From Idiomarina rhizosphaerae (GTDB lineage Bacteria > Pseudomonadota > Gammaproteobacteria > Enterobacterales > Alteromonadaceae): a DNA stretch of 64,000 nucleotides. The stretch is from the NCBI RefSeq assembly GCF_024159085.1, contig NZ_JAMZDE010000006.1, positions 1-64,000 on the forward strand, in the 5' to 3' direction. Each line of letters opens with the position of its first letter. Within the stretch, counting starts at the first letter, position 1. The translations under genes and the position numbers were made by a program. The notes under the pieces were generated by a model. It was not told where the DNA came from and did no database searches. It saw only the letters and a list, made by a program, of their open reading frames with translations. Shown one piece after another: positions 9,480-18,420 of this stretch.

Positions 9480-9848
9480 TTATAGTACTTCTGGTGCCAG
9501 CGAGATAATCTTCATAAACTGCTCTGAACGCAGTTCACGAGTTACCGGCCCGAAAATACGTGTGCCAATGGGCTGTTGGTTGTTATTCAACAACACAGCC
9601 GCGTTGCGGTCAAAACGGATGACCGACCCGTCTTGTCGACGGACGCCTTTTCTGGTGCGAACGACCACCGCATTCACTACATCGCCTTTCTTCACCTTAC
9701 CGCGCGGAATTGCTTCCTTGACAGTAACTTTGATGATATCGCCGATGTTTGCGTAGCGACGGTGCGAACCACCTAGAACCTTAATACATTGTACGCTGCG
9801 CGCGCCGGAGTTATCGGCAACGTCCAGGGTAGTTTGCATTTGGATCAT
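9480..9848 (-). CDS. rplN: 50S ribosomal protein L14 (uL14)
   Basis: Large-subunit protein at the subunit interface (bridge B8). 122 residues, one shorter than E. coli, starting [20 protein letters not shown]. It is the first gene of the spc operon. In E. coli rpsQ lies immediately upstream; here 7.7 kb of mrp and porin genes intervene. A hairpin followed by T7 lies 20 nt before the start codon. Confidence 0.98.
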   Translation of the reverse strand: MIQMQTTLDVADNSGARSVQCIKVLGGSHRRYANIGDIIKVTVKEAIPRGKVKKGDVVNAVVVRTRKGVRRQDGSVIRFDRNAAVLLNNNQQPIGTRIFGPVTRELRSEQFMKIISLAPEVL

Positions 9849-9867
9849 TTCAGTGCCCCGCTTAGTT

Positions 9868-9890
9868 AAAAAAACAGACCCTCTCGGGTC
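9868..9890 (-). terminator. Terminator- or attenuator-like hairpin in the rplN leader
   Basis: On the minus strand GACCC-GAGA-GGGTC is followed by TG and seven T, ending 20 nt before the rplN ATG. It lies downstream of the likely promoter at 9930-9938 and leaves no room for another promoter. It would therefore reduce spc transcription unless transcripts read through it. It could be an attenuator, or a relic that terminates readthrough transcription. Confidence 0.6.
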
Positions 9891-9929
9891 GTGCTGCCTT
9901 TGGTTTTTCCCTTATAAAAAGGGTCGCGA

Positions 9930-9938
9930 AGTGTAACA
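9930..9938 (-). promoter_or_regulatory. Candidate spc operon promoter (extended -10)
   Basis: TGTTACACT on the minus strand is an extended -10 element, followed by a GC-rich discriminator (TCGCGACCC) of the kind seen in stringently controlled ribosomal promoters. No good -35 box is seen at the expected distance. Start of transcription would be about 75 nt before rplN. Confidence 0.45.
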
Positions 9939-9988
9939 GATAAATTTTGGAAGTGGTAGGGTAATCTCAGAAAATTTCGTAGGCGTAA

Positions 9989-10000
9989 GGTGAATTCACC
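9989..10000. repeat. 12-bp perfect palindrome in the rplN/mrpA divergent region
   Basis: GGTGAATTCACC is a perfect dyad lying between the divergent spc and mrp promoters, about 62 bp upstream of the candidate mrp -35 box. It is a possible operator for an unidentified regulator. A single 12-mer could also arise by chance. Confidence 0.35.
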
Positions 10001-10061
10001 ATCTTAAGAGTTTAGTTTAGTTGGATTGCAGCAGAACCAATGGTAAATTCAATACTTTACG

Positions 10062-10090
10062 TTGCTCAGGTAAGTATACCTTATTATAAG
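10062..10090 (+). promoter_or_regulatory. Candidate mrp operon promoter
   Basis: TTGCTC and TATAAG are separated by 17 bp. The -10 matches consensus at 5 of 6 positions and the -35 at 3 of 6. The start site would be about 23 nt before the mrpA ATG. The spacer contains the short inverted repeat GGTA-AGTA-TACC. Confidence 0.45.
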
Positions 10091-10119
10091 AGCACAGGCT
10101 GACTTGGGACTTCTATGGT

Positions 10120-12909
10120 ATGAATCTGCTATTCATTATTTTTGCCCCATTCTTTGGTGCGCTCTTACCGCTATTATTTAAACAAGCGTCGCGACCGATA
10201 AAGACTGGGATTACATTACTTGTTCCTCTTTTCTGCTTAGTTGTTTTGTTTCAGTATGTACCCGCGACGCTCGCCGGTGAAGTACCTAAACAAATGGTAG
10301 AATGGCTGCCAGGTGTAGGGCTCGATTTCGCCGTGCGTCTTGACGGCTTGTCTCTGCTGTTTGTTGGCTTAATATTGGGCATAGGCGTGCTGATTATCGG
10401 CTATGCTCATTACTATTTAAGCAGTAACGACGATGAATCCCGTTTTTATTCTTGCCTGCTTTTATTTATGTCCTCCATGCTGGGCATCGTTATGGCAGAT
10501 AATATCTTACTAATGTGGGTATTCTGGGAACTGACCAGTATCTCTTCTTTTTTACTTATTGGTTATTGGTTCCATAGCAGTGATGCGCGCCGCGGTGCTC
10601 GTATGGCACTAGCAACCACTGGTGCTGGAGGTCTGGCACTATTAGCCGGATTACTGATAATTGGACACATTGCCGGTGGCTATCAGCTGGATACCGTATT
10701 TGCCGCAGCAGAGCAGATAAAGGCGCACGCTTACTATGTTCCAGCCTTAATACTCGTTTTATTAGGAGCCTTTACTAAATCAGCCCAGTTCCCATTTCAG
10801 TTTTGGCTACCACACGCCATGGCGGCGCCGACTCCAGTAAGTGCATACTTACACTCAGCAACTATGGTAAAAGCCGGTATCTTTCTATTAGCACGTTTTC
10901 ATCCGGTATTAGCCGAGACTGAGCTTTGGTTTACCCTGGTTACATTGACCGGTTTAATTACCATGTTAGTCGGTGCTTACTTTGCTCTGTTAAAACATGA
11001 CCTCAAAGGTTTGCTCGCTTTCTCTACGGTAAGCCATCTGGGCCTCATTTGTATGTTACTGGGGATAGGCACCCAGGCTGCTGTGATAGCGGCGCTATTT
11101 CACATAATTAACCATGCTCTATTTAAAGCCGCGCTGTTCATGACCGCAGGCATTATTGACCACGAGTCCGGAACTCGTGATATGCGTAAACTGCAAGGGC
11201 TTATGAGTCTGATGCCTATAACGGCTACTCTTGCCATGATTGTGGCGGCCTCAATGGCAGGAATACCACCGTTTAACGGGTTTATGTCTAAAGAGCTATT
11301 CCTGGACCAGGCTCTGCAGCAACATTTATTCGGCGGGCTGTCATGGTTTATCCCAATATTAGCAACTGTGGGCGCCATGCTGTCAGTGGCTTACTCTATT
11401 CGCTTTATTCACGATGTTTTCTTTAACGGCGACTACAAAGAAACTCCAAAAAAACCACACGACCCACCCCGCATGATGTCTGCACCAGTCGCTTTGCTGG
11501 GATTTCTTTGTATCGCTATCGGCATTGCACCAATGACAATGGTTTCGGGACTACTCGACCAGGCTGCCGCAGCTGTTACCGGCTCTCCTGTTGAAGTAAA
11601 ACTATCGCTTTGGCACGGTTTTAATATGCCTCTGTTAATGAGCGTAGTTGCAGTCATTGGCGGAATTCTCATTTATCTTGCCCGGGATCAGCTTTTTACT
11701 TTTAATCGCCAATTTGATGGGCAGGATGCTAAACACAATTTTGAACGCATTGTGCAAAAAACCTCTGACGCCGCAGCTAATTTTTACGAGCGCTTAGACA
11801 CAGGTTCCTTGCAACGCTACATTGCTTTTGTTCTTATCAGCGTTATTGTCGTGTTACTTCCTTCGTTAAGTGACCTAAGTGTGGTGACTGGTGGCAAACC
11901 TCAATTGCCTGTTGATATGGTTAGCATGGTTGGTGCTATCATCCTTATATCCGCAGCATTTGCTACCGCTACACTGCATCGCAATCGCTTCGTGATGTTA
12001 ATGATGCTATCAGTGGTTGGGCTGGTTGTGTCGTTAGCTTTCGCGCATTTCTCAGCACCGGATCTGGCCATGACTCAGTTGGTTGTAGAAGTGGTCAGTA
12101 TTATCTTAATGATACTGGCATTGTTCTTTATGCCACAAAAAACCAGCCGGGCCTCCTCCGGCCACCGAGTTTTTCGCGATATAATCATCGCCAGCTTTAT
12201 TGGTGGTATTGTTGCTACCTTAAATTTCGCAATACTGACCTCTCCGTTTGAAAGCATCTCGGACTTTTTCCTTGCGAATGCGAAATCCGGTGGTGGGGGA
12301 ACCAACGTAGTAAACGTCATTCTGGTGGACTTTCGTGGTTTCGATACCTTAGGTGAAATTACCGTTCTGGCAATAGCTGCCGCGGGTATTCATAAATTGC
12401 TCAATAAACTAAAACCCTTTATGCCTTCCAGTGATATTGACGGACGTCCCTGGCATAGAATTAGACACCCATTGATGTTAACCACTGTTGCCAACATTCT
12501 TTTACCAATGGCGATGGTAGTTGCTGCCTATATTTTCCTAAGAGGTCACAACCTGCCTGGAGGCGGTTTCATCGCAGGTCTTATAGTCGCCTCAGCGATG
12601 ATCCTGCAATACATTGCCAATGGTGTCGACTGGATGAAAGAACGCTTTAGCGTTAATTATCAATCTCTAATGTCATTTGGTGTTTTAATTGCTGCGCTTA
12701 CCGGGCTTGGTAGCTGGCTGTTTGGTAAGCCTTTCCTGACTTCCTGGTTTACCTATTTAGACTGGCCAGTGGTTGGTAAATTTGAATTCGCCACGGCTTT
12801 ACTCTTCGATCTTGGCGTTTTCCTGACGGTTGTTGGCGCCACTATGATGATTTTAAGTAACTTCGGGAAGATGACGACACGTCATCGCCCAACGCATGAG
12901 GGGCATTAA
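10120..12909 (+). CDS. mrpA: Mrp Na+/H+ antiporter subunit A, fused A-B type
   Basis: Largest subunit of the multisubunit cation/proton antiporter, related to complex I NuoL. 929 residues. A NuoL-like channel domain (about 1-500) carries E137 (VFWELTS) and K220 (AFTKSAQF), matching the essential Glu and Lys of Bacillus MrpA. An MbhD/E-like part (about 600-760) follows, then a C-terminal MrpB-type domain (about 775-925, [15 protein letters not shown]). The A-B fusion marks the six-gene group-2 mrp type. The stop overlaps the mrpC start (TAATG). Role: sodium export and pH homeostasis. Confidence 0.95.
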   Translation: MNLLFIIFAPFFGALLPLLFKQASRPIKTGITLLVPLFCLVVLFQYVPATLAGEVPKQMVEWLPGVGLDFAVRLDGLSLLFVGLILGIGVLIIGYAHYYLSSNDDESRFYSCLLLFMSSMLGIVMADNILLMWVFWELTSISSFLLIGYWFHSSDARRGARMALATTGAGGLALLAGLLIIGHIAGGYQLDTVFAAAEQIKAHAYYVPALILVLLGAFTKSAQFPFQFWLPHAMAAPTPVSAYLHSATMVKAGIFLLARFHPVLAETELWFTLVTLTGLITMLVGAYFALLKHDLKGLLAFSTVSHLGLICMLLGIGTQAAVIAALFHIINHALFKAALFMTAGIIDHESGTRDMRKLQGLMSLMPITATLAMIVAASMAGIPPFNGFMSKELFLDQALQQHLFGGLSWFIPILATVGAMLSVAYSIRFIHDVFFNGDYKETPKKPHDPPRMMSAPVALLGFLCIAIGIAPMTMVSGLLDQAAAAVTGSPVEVKLSLWHGFNMPLLMSVVAVIGGILIYLARDQLFTFNRQFDGQDAKHNFERIVQKTSDAAANFYERLDTGSLQRYIAFVLISVIVVLLPSLSDLSVVTGGKPQLPVDMVSMVGAIILISAAFATATLHRNRFVMLMMLSVVGLVVSLAFAHFSAPDLAMTQLVVEVVSIILMILALFFMPQKTSRASSGHRVFRDIIIASFIGGIVATLNFAILTSPFESISDFFLANAKSGGGGTNVVNVILVDFRGFDTLGEITVLAIAAAGIHKLLNKLKPFMPSSDIDGRPWHRIRHPLMLTTVANILLPMAMVVAAYIFLRGHNLPGGGFIAGLIVASAMILQYIANGVDWMKERFSVNYQSLMSFGVLIAALTGLGSWLFGKPFLTSWFTYLDWPVVGKFEFATALLFDLGVFLTVVGATMMILSNFGKMTTRHRPTHEGH

Positions 12910-13250
12910 TGGAAACTTTATACTCGGTTACCGTTGGTATTTTAACCGCATGCAGTGTTTTTCTCATTCTGCGCGGTCGTTCATTTCCTGTCGTAGTCGG
13001 CATTACCATGCTGTCTTATGCCGTTAACTTATTTCTATTTTCAACCGGTCGTCTGACAATAGACGGAGCACCAATTTATGGTACTCAGGAAACATACGCT
13101 GATCCTTTACCTCAGGCTCTAGTTCTAACAGCTATCGTTATCGGCTTCGCCATGACAGCGTATTCAATTATCCTGGCTGTGCGTGCCCGAGGAGAAATAG
13201 GGACGGACGAAGTTAACCAACAAGATAACAGCACGGAGGGCAACCGCTAA
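12909..13250 (+). CDS. mrpC: Mrp antiporter subunit C
   Basis: NuoK-like small subunit with three predicted membrane spans in 113 residues. The segment YAVNLFLFSTGRL and the later ADPLPQALVLTAIVIGFAMTA are typical of MnhC/MrpC. Start and stop codons overlap those of mrpA and mrpD as TAATG on both sides, pointing to translational coupling within the complex. Confidence 0.95.
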   Translation: METLYSVTVGILTACSVFLILRGRSFPVVVGITMLSYAVNLFLFSTGRLTIDGAPIYGTQETYADPLPQALVLTAIVIGFAMTAYSIILAVRARGEIGTDEVNQQDNSTEGNR

Positions 13251-14764
13251 TGTGGCAACAACATTTGGCGATACTTCCTATTTTGGTGCCATTACTGGCA
13301 GCGCTGCTACAACTGCTTCCCTGGGGCGACAGACCGCAGCCTAGACGCAGAGCCATAGGCCTGCTGTCCAGTATATTGACCTTGATACTGAGTATTGCCC
13401 TACTCGTTCAGGTTAATCAGGATCAGATGATTGTTTATGCCTTAGGCAACTGGTCTGCGCCATTTGGAATTGTCCTAATGGTGGACAAACTTAGCGCTCT
13501 GATGATGCTGATAACAGCAATACTGGCGTTACCTGTGCTCATTTACGGCTGTTATGCCGAAGATAATCTTGGCTCCCACTTTCAGGCATTATTTCAATTT
13601 CAGGTAATGGGCATTATGGGGGCTTTTGCTACCGGCGATATTTTCAACTTATTCGTCTTCTTCGAAGTCCTGCTGATTTCCTCCTACGCACTATTAATGC
13701 ACGGCGGAGGAAAGTTCCGCTTACGCACGACCTTACACTACGTGTTACTCAACCTTTTAGGCTCAGCACTTTTCCTAATTAGTGTCGGTACTCTATATGG
13801 TGTTACAGGCACTTTGAATATGGCTGATCTTGCTACCCAAGTTCAGCAATTAAGCGGAGATCAGGCCGCCTTAGCTAAAGCTGGTGGTATGATGCTATTG
13901 ATAGTATTCGGCATTAAAGCCGCTATCCTGCCGCTGCACTTCTGGCTGCCTCAGGCTTATTCTACGACAACCGGAGTTGTTGCCGCTCTATTCGCAATAA
14001 TGACAAAAGTTGGTGTTTACGCCATAGTTCGGGTCTACACACTCATTTTTGGCCCTGAAGCTAATGAACTGGCACTCATTGCACATGACTGGCTTTGGAT
14101 TATGGGTCTCATTACCATGCTCGCCGGTGCTATCGGAATTATCGGAGCTCGCGACCTGCGCTTGCTTGTGGCTTATTTAGTCGTCATTTCCATTGGCACA
14201 CTTATCGCAACCTACAGTTTAAATGGGGTAGCGACAACCGGCGCCATGCTATTTTATTTAATCCACTCAACCTTTATAACTGGCGCATTATTTTTACTGG
14301 CCGATCTTATTGCGTTCGAACGTGGTAAAACCGCATCACGCATCGTATCGGGCAAAAAAATGGCAAATCACTCAGCTTATTCTGTGATGTTTTTGATTGC
14401 GGCAATAGCAATAATTGGTTTACCACCTCTGTCAGGTTTTGTCGGAAAACTTATGATTATGGAATCGGCAAGCCCAACCGGGGCGAGTTTTTGGCTGTGG
14501 GGAGCCATGTTAGGCGCAACTCTTATTATGCTAATTTCAGTCACCCGGGCGGGAAGTAAAATGCTTTGGCACACACTGTCAGGTAAAGCGAATGAGCAAT
14601 CGGCTCCTTTAGGAAAAAGAGCAGCTGTTGTTATGCTTCTGTCGTTATCGGTTGTTATGACGTTATTTGCCAGCCCAATCCGCAACTATACCGATGATGT
14701 CGCTGAACAGCTTTACGACATAGACCAGTACCCATCGCGCGTGCTGATAAAAGGAGTGGAATAA
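13250..14764 (+). CDS. mrpD: Mrp antiporter subunit D
   Basis: NuoN/NuoM-like proton-channel subunit of 504 residues with about 14 membrane spans. E139 (FVFFEVL) and K223 (FGIKAAILPLHFWLP) correspond to the essential Glu and Lys of Bacillus MrpD. It works as part of the inner-membrane Mrp complex. It starts at an ATG overlapping the mrpC stop and is followed by mrpE after 5 nt. Confidence 0.95.
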   Translation: MWQQHLAILPILVPLLAALLQLLPWGDRPQPRRRAIGLLSSILTLILSIALLVQVNQDQMIVYALGNWSAPFGIVLMVDKLSALMMLITAILALPVLIYGCYAEDNLGSHFQALFQFQVMGIMGAFATGDIFNLFVFFEVLLISSYALLMHGGGKFRLRTTLHYVLLNLLGSALFLISVGTLYGVTGTLNMADLATQVQQLSGDQAALAKAGGMMLLIVFGIKAAILPLHFWLPQAYSTTTGVVAALFAIMTKVGVYAIVRVYTLIFGPEANELALIAHDWLWIMGLITMLAGAIGIIGARDLRLLVAYLVVISIGTLIATYSLNGVATTGAMLFYLIHSTFITGALFLLADLIAFERGKTASRIVSGKKMANHSAYSVMFLIAAIAIIGLPPLSGFVGKLMIMESASPTGASFWLWGAMLGATLIMLISVTRAGSKMLWHTLSGKANEQSAPLGKRAAVVMLLSLSVVMTLFASPIRNYTDDVAEQLYDIDQYPSRVLIKGVE

Positions 14765-14769
14765 TTACT

Positions 14770-15258
14770 ATGAAAAAGCTATTTCCGACACCTTTGTTAT
14801 CTTTTTTCTTATTGACGCTATGGGTTCTATTATTTAACTCAGTTTCGCCCGGGGTGGTCATACTGGGCGCTTTATTTTCCTGGTTTATTCCATTTTTATT
14901 CCGTGCCGCCTGGCCTAATTTTGCAAAAGTTAAGCGACCCGACCTCGCTGTCGTTTATTTTTTCATTCTGCTAAATGACATTGTCGTGGCTAACTTTAAG
15001 GTGGCCAGTATGATCCTTAGAAAGCCGCGTTCAATAAAGCCCGCGCTGTTTGTTTTTCCACTGGATATGAAAGAAGAGCTTCCCGTTACTCTTCTCGCGA
15101 GTACCATCACACTGACGCCGGGAACGGTATCCTGTGAAATTACTCGTGGCCGCAAAGGTATTCTTATTCACGCATTCTCAGAAGAAAGCCCGGAAGAAGT
15201 CATAAAAACGATTCGAAACCGCTATGAGCGTCGCCTGAAGGAGATATTCCAATGTTAA
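14770..15258 (+). CDS. mrpE: Mrp antiporter subunit E
   Basis: MnhE-family subunit, 162 residues: two or three membrane spans (about 8-60), then a cytoplasmic domain with TLTPGTVSCEITRGRKGILIH, close to the family signature. The last 7 nt overlap the mrpF start (ATGTTAA). The gene has no known counterpart in complex I and is needed for normal Mrp activity in other bacteria. Confidence 0.93.
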   Translation: MKKLFPTPLLSFFLLTLWVLLFNSVSPGVVILGALFSWFIPFLFRAAWPNFAKVKRPDLAVVYFFILLNDIVVANFKVASMILRKPRSIKPALFVFPLDMKEELPVTLLASTITLTPGTVSCEITRGRKGILIHAFSEESPEEVIKTIRNRYERRLKEIFQC

Positions 15259-15521
15259 CGACGGTACTACACATTGCCTTCTTGTTATTCAGTTTATCGG
15301 TATTAATGAACTTCTGGCGCCTTATTAAAGGACCCGATCTACCGGATAGAATACTAGCGCTGGATACAATTTACATTAATTCGCTGGCTTTACTGCTGTT
15401 GCTGGGTATGTACCAAAACACGCAAACCTATTTTGAAGCAGCCTTACTCATTGCTATGTTCGGTTTTGTCGGCACCATCGCGGCAGGTAAGTTTTTACTG
15501 CGTGGCGACTTAATAGAGTAA
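15252..15521 (+). CDS. mrpF: Mrp antiporter subunit F
   Basis: MnhF/MrpF family, 89 residues with three predicted spans. The motif RLIKGPDLPDRILALDTIY is the family hallmark. It overlaps mrpE by 7 nt and is followed 13 nt later by mrpG. Confidence 0.94.
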   Translation: MLTTVLHIAFLLFSLSVLMNFWRLIKGPDLPDRILALDTIYINSLALLLLLGMYQNTQTYFEAALLIAMFGFVGTIAAGKFLLRGDLIE

Positions 15522-15534
15522 AAAGGAAAACGTT

Positions 15535-15927
15535 ATGGATGCATTAAACCAATTACCGGAATGGTCGCAGTGGCTAGCGGCCTTCTTTATCTTATTAGGC
15601 GCTATATTTGCCTTTATTGGCTCTTTAGGGTTAGCCATACTTCCCGACTTTTTCACTCGCTTACACGCCCCCACGAAGAACACCACAATAGGCATTGGCG
15701 GCATAGTCATCGCTTCCATTCTTATTACCTCGGTACAGGGAGCGATTAACCTAAACGAACTACTGATTGCGATATTTCTGTTTTTGACGGCACCTATTAG
15801 TGCCCACATTATGGCTAAAGCCGCATTACATACAGAACTGAAGATGTTTAATCGAACAAAAGACTTTCGTCAGGAAGGGGATTCTTACAAGCATATATTG
15901 CCTAATAAAAAAGACATGGAACCATAA
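15535..15927 (+). CDS. mrpG: Mrp antiporter subunit G
   Basis: PhaG/MnhG family, 130 residues with three membrane spans (about 14-100). The motif GSLGLAILPDFFTRLHAPTK is typical, as is TAPISAHIMAKAA. It is the last gene of the operon. Its final codons and stop lie inside the hairpin terminator shared with the convergent porin gene. Confidence 0.94.
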   Translation: MDALNQLPEWSQWLAAFFILLGAIFAFIGSLGLAILPDFFTRLHAPTKNTTIGIGGIVIASILITSVQGAINLNELLIAIFLFLTAPISAHIMAKAALHTELKMFNRTKDFRQEGDSYKHILPNKKDMEP

Positions 15928-15941
15928 GGTTCCATGTCTTT
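15907..15941. terminator. Bidirectional terminator between mrpG and the porin gene
   Basis: A 14-bp perfect stem (AAAGACATGGAACC with its complement) closes an ATAA loop. The left arm is mrpG coding sequence and the loop contains its stop codon. The minus-strand copy is followed by six T, favouring termination of the porin transcript. Confidence 0.85.
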
Positions 15942-15963
15942 CGCAGTCAAAGTTTAAATCGCT

Positions 15964-17376
15964 TTAGAAATAATAACCGAAGTTAATATTAAAACGGTCA
16001 TTGACCTCACCACCGTCAGTTGCGGTATTACCACCAATAAACGGTTGGTTTTTCGCTCTTACATAATCAACGTAAGTATAAAAGCCACCGCCGGCTGCAA
16101 CAGCAACCCCTAAAACATTCATCCAGGTATCATCTTGATAACCCATTTTATCGGTCATTAAGCTGTGGTCATTATAGAAAGTTAAGCTTGTCAGAGGCCC
16201 AATATCTACTGGTAAAGTATAAGCAACATTAGCTGTATACAGTTTCGCTTCAGTAGGAATTGCGTCGTAATAAGCGTAAGCAGCCATGTAGACACCACGG
16301 TTTTCCAGTTTTATATCGTAGTCATAGTCTGAATACTGTAACTGTACATTCCACGGTCCGTTATTGTAGACACCGTGTGCGGCCCAGGCCATGCGATTAC
16401 CAACATTCTGGTTCTCATACGCCTGTGCATCTGTAAAGCCATCAGCAGCCGTTCCAGAATACAAATTACCGCCTTGCACAGACACACCAAGCTCTAAGTT
16501 TTCATCATCGCTGAAGTTAAACTTACGTGCAGTTCTGAAAGCGTAGCTGTTACTTTCGCCTACAGGCAGGCCTGGTTCATCGTAAGCGCCCTGACCGGGT
16601 AACCGAATACCAACGGTGTCATAGTTATAGCGCGCTGTACGATCAGAAGTTGAGCCATCAATACCGCCCTGCTCATCTGATTTCAGGTAAGCTAAATCAA
16701 AATCCCACTCATCGCCACGGTATTTAAAACGGATACCGTTATCATGTTCATCTTCCAGGCCAACATAGAAGGTACTATTGAAGAAATAGCTGTGGGAGTT
16801 GTAAGGCATGTTACCAAATGGAATTTTTACAACACCTACCTGCCCTTGCAGTTTATCGGTGAAGTCATAACCAAACCAGGCGTGTTTGACAACGTCCTGA
16901 TAATTAAACCAACGATACTCAGCAGAAAGGATGACCCCACCCATTTCCCCATCAAAATTCAGACGGAAAATATCGAAATCCAAATCGCCGCCGCGGTTTT
17001 CATTATCTGAGTCATAGTTATTGTACTCATACTGAAAGCGGACGGCCCCATGGACTTTTATTGGCCAATTTTCATTCTCTTCCGTTTTCGTCTCCAGCTC
17101 GTCTAAACGTGCATGGACTCCAGAATCATAGACAACTCTGCGTTTCGAACTACTTGCGTTGCTGGCAGTTTCATTGCCTTTTTCTACTTCTCGTTCTTTT
17201 ACAACAACGACTTCTTCTTTTTCACGCTCTTCTTTTTCTTCAAGTCGTTTTTCCAATTGAGCTAAACGTTCTTTTAACGCCTGAATTTCCTGTTCAACCG
17301 AATTACTATCTTGAGGAGCAGCAATTACCGGACTTGCCGCAAGCACAGTAGCTGCAAAAAATAAACTTTTTGACAT
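15964..17376 (-). CDS. Outer-membrane porin-like protein with N-terminal coiled coil
   Basis: 470 residues. A signal peptide (about 1-20, cleavage near VIAA-APQD) is followed by a heptad-rich, highly charged coiled coil (about 25-65, LKERLAQLEKRLEEKEER) and a predicted beta-barrel. The barrel has alternating hydrophobic/polar strands, many tyrosines and a C-terminal ...NINFGYYF ending in phenylalanine, the usual outer-membrane targeting signal. The coiled coil suggests a trimer with a periplasmic stalk. It resembles the Porin_O_P/DUF3373-like group, but the exact family is not certain and the solute is unknown. SD GGGAG lies 7 nt before the ATG. Confidence 0.75.
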   Translation of the reverse strand: MSKSLFFAATVLAASPVIAAPQDSNSVEQEIQALKERLAQLEKRLEEKEEREKEEVVVVKEREVEKGNETASNASSSKRRVVYDSGVHARLDELETKTEENENWPIKVHGAVRFQYEYNNYDSDNENRGGDLDFDIFRLNFDGEMGGVILSAEYRWFNYQDVVKHAWFGYDFTDKLQGQVGVVKIPFGNMPYNSHSYFFNSTFYVGLEDEHDNGIRFKYRGDEWDFDLAYLKSDEQGGIDGSTSDRTARYNYDTVGIRLPGQGAYDEPGLPVGESNSYAFRTARKFNFSDDENLELGVSVQGGNLYSGTAADGFTDAQAYENQNVGNRMAWAAHGVYNNGPWNVQLQYSDYDYDIKLENRGVYMAAYAYYDAIPTEAKLYTANVAYTLPVDIGPLTSLTFYNDHSLMTDKMGYQDDTWMNVLGVAVAAGGGFYTYVDYVRAKNQPFIGGNTATDGGEVNDRFNINFGYYF

Positions 17377-17488
17377 GAATCGTCTCCCTCTGAGAACTAC
17401 GCATTGGTGTGCGTATTTATTATTTCTTATGTTAAAAGAAATTTATTTAATTTCAGATATTTGTACTAAGCCTATTAAGGTTTAGATC

Positions 17489-17519
17489 AAAAAAAAAGCC
17501 TCCGCAAGGGAGGCCTTTT
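17489..17519 (-). terminator. S10 operon terminator
   Basis: On the minus strand GCCTCC-CTTGC-GGAGGC is followed by nine T, 22 nt past the rpsQ stop. It ends the S10 operon before the porin gene and explains why the intervening genes need their own transcription. Confidence 0.88.
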
Positions 17520-17541
17520 AATTTCTTATCGCTATCTGCGT

Positions 17542-17805
17542 TTAGACAACAGTAGCGCGCTCAACGATTTCTTCCAGAGTCCAAGATTTATTCTTAGACA
17601 GCGGACGACATTCGCGAACAATCACGGTATCGCCAGCTTTAACCTGGTTTTCTTCGTCATGCGCATGTACTTTAGTTGTACGCGTGATGTACTTCCCGTA
17701 TACCGGGTGCTTTACACGACGTTCAACAGCTACAGTGATGGTTTTATCCATCTTATCGCTGACAACTTTGCCTTGCAGAGTACGAACACGTTTTTCGTCA
17801 GTCAT
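17542..17805 (-). CDS. rpsQ: 30S ribosomal protein S17 (uS17)
   Basis: Primary 16S rRNA 5'-domain binder. 87 residues with an OB fold ([20 protein letters not shown]) and the signature [11 protein letters not shown]. It is the last gene of the S10 operon. The start overlaps the rpmC stop by one base. In E. coli rplN follows directly; here a terminator and the porin gene follow. Confidence 0.97.
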   Translation of the reverse strand: MTDEKRVRTLQGKVVSDKMDKTITVAVERRVKHPVYGKYITRTTKVHAHDEENQVKAGDTVIVRECRPLSKNKSWTLEEIVERATVV

Positions 17806-17996
17806 TACGCACCTGCCTTCTCATTTAAGATGGTTTTAACACGTGCGATATCTTTACGCACTTGTTTCATCATGTGAGTCTGATTCAGCTGACCAGTTGC
17901 CGCCTGCATACGCAGATTGAACTGCTCACGGCGCAAGCCTAACAACTCTTCCTGCAGCTGCTCAACGGTTTTATCTTTCAGTTCACTTGCTTTCAT
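17805..17996 (-). CDS. rpmC: 50S ribosomal protein L29 (uL29)
   Basis: Protein at the tunnel exit beside L23, part of the SRP and trigger factor docking area. 63 residues beginning [18 protein letters not shown] use the ATG at 17996, which overlaps the rplP stop by one base (TGATG) and matches the family start, rather than the GTG one codon upstream. Confidence 0.96.
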   Translation of the reverse strand: MKASELKDKTVEQLQEELLGLRREQFNLRMQAATGQLNQTHMMKQVRKDIARVKTILNEKAGA

Positions 17997-18409
17997 CACA
18001 TTACCGTCCGAGTCACAAAAGTGGTTTTGAAAGGCAGTTTACGTGCCGCCAGGCGGAACGCTTCACGTGCCAACTCTTCAGGAACACCGTCCATTTCATA
18101 CAGAACGCGACCTGGTTGAATCTGAGCAACCCAGTATTCGACGTTACCTTTACCTTTACCCATACGAACTTCTAAAGGCTTTTTGGTAATAGGTTTGTCA
18201 GGAAATACACGGATCCAGATTTTACCTTGACGCTTAACGTGACGAGTCATTGCACGACGGCCTGCTTCGATTTGACGCGCGGTCATACGACCACGGTCAG
18301 TAGCTTTTAAACCAAAAGTACCGAAGCTGACTTTGTTACCAGACTGCGCCAGACCACGGTTGCGGCCTGTGTGAACCTTACGGAATTTTGTACGCTTAGG
18401 TTGTAACAT
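17996..18409 (-). CDS. rplP: 50S ribosomal protein L16 (uL16)
   Basis: Late-assembling protein near the A-site tRNA elbow. 137 residues, starting [19 protein letters not shown]. The arginine in the [14 protein letters not shown] region is the position hydroxylated in E. coli by RoxA. It lies between rpsC and rpmC. Confidence 0.97.
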   Translation of the reverse strand: MLQPKRTKFRKVHTGRNRGLAQSGNKVSFGTFGLKATDRGRMTARQIEAGRRAMTRHVKRQGKIWIRVFPDKPITKKPLEVRMGKGKGNVEYWVAQIQPGRVLYEMDGVPEELAREAFRLAARKLPFKTTFVTRTVM

Positions 18410-18420
18410 ATCGTCTCTCC

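Noticed and set aside
4169-9756. Long plus-strand frames opposite ribosomal genes (for example 4169-4489, 9159-9485, 9472-9756)
   Set aside because: They are antisense to strongly conserved ribosomal genes, lack SD sequences and have no family-like sequence.
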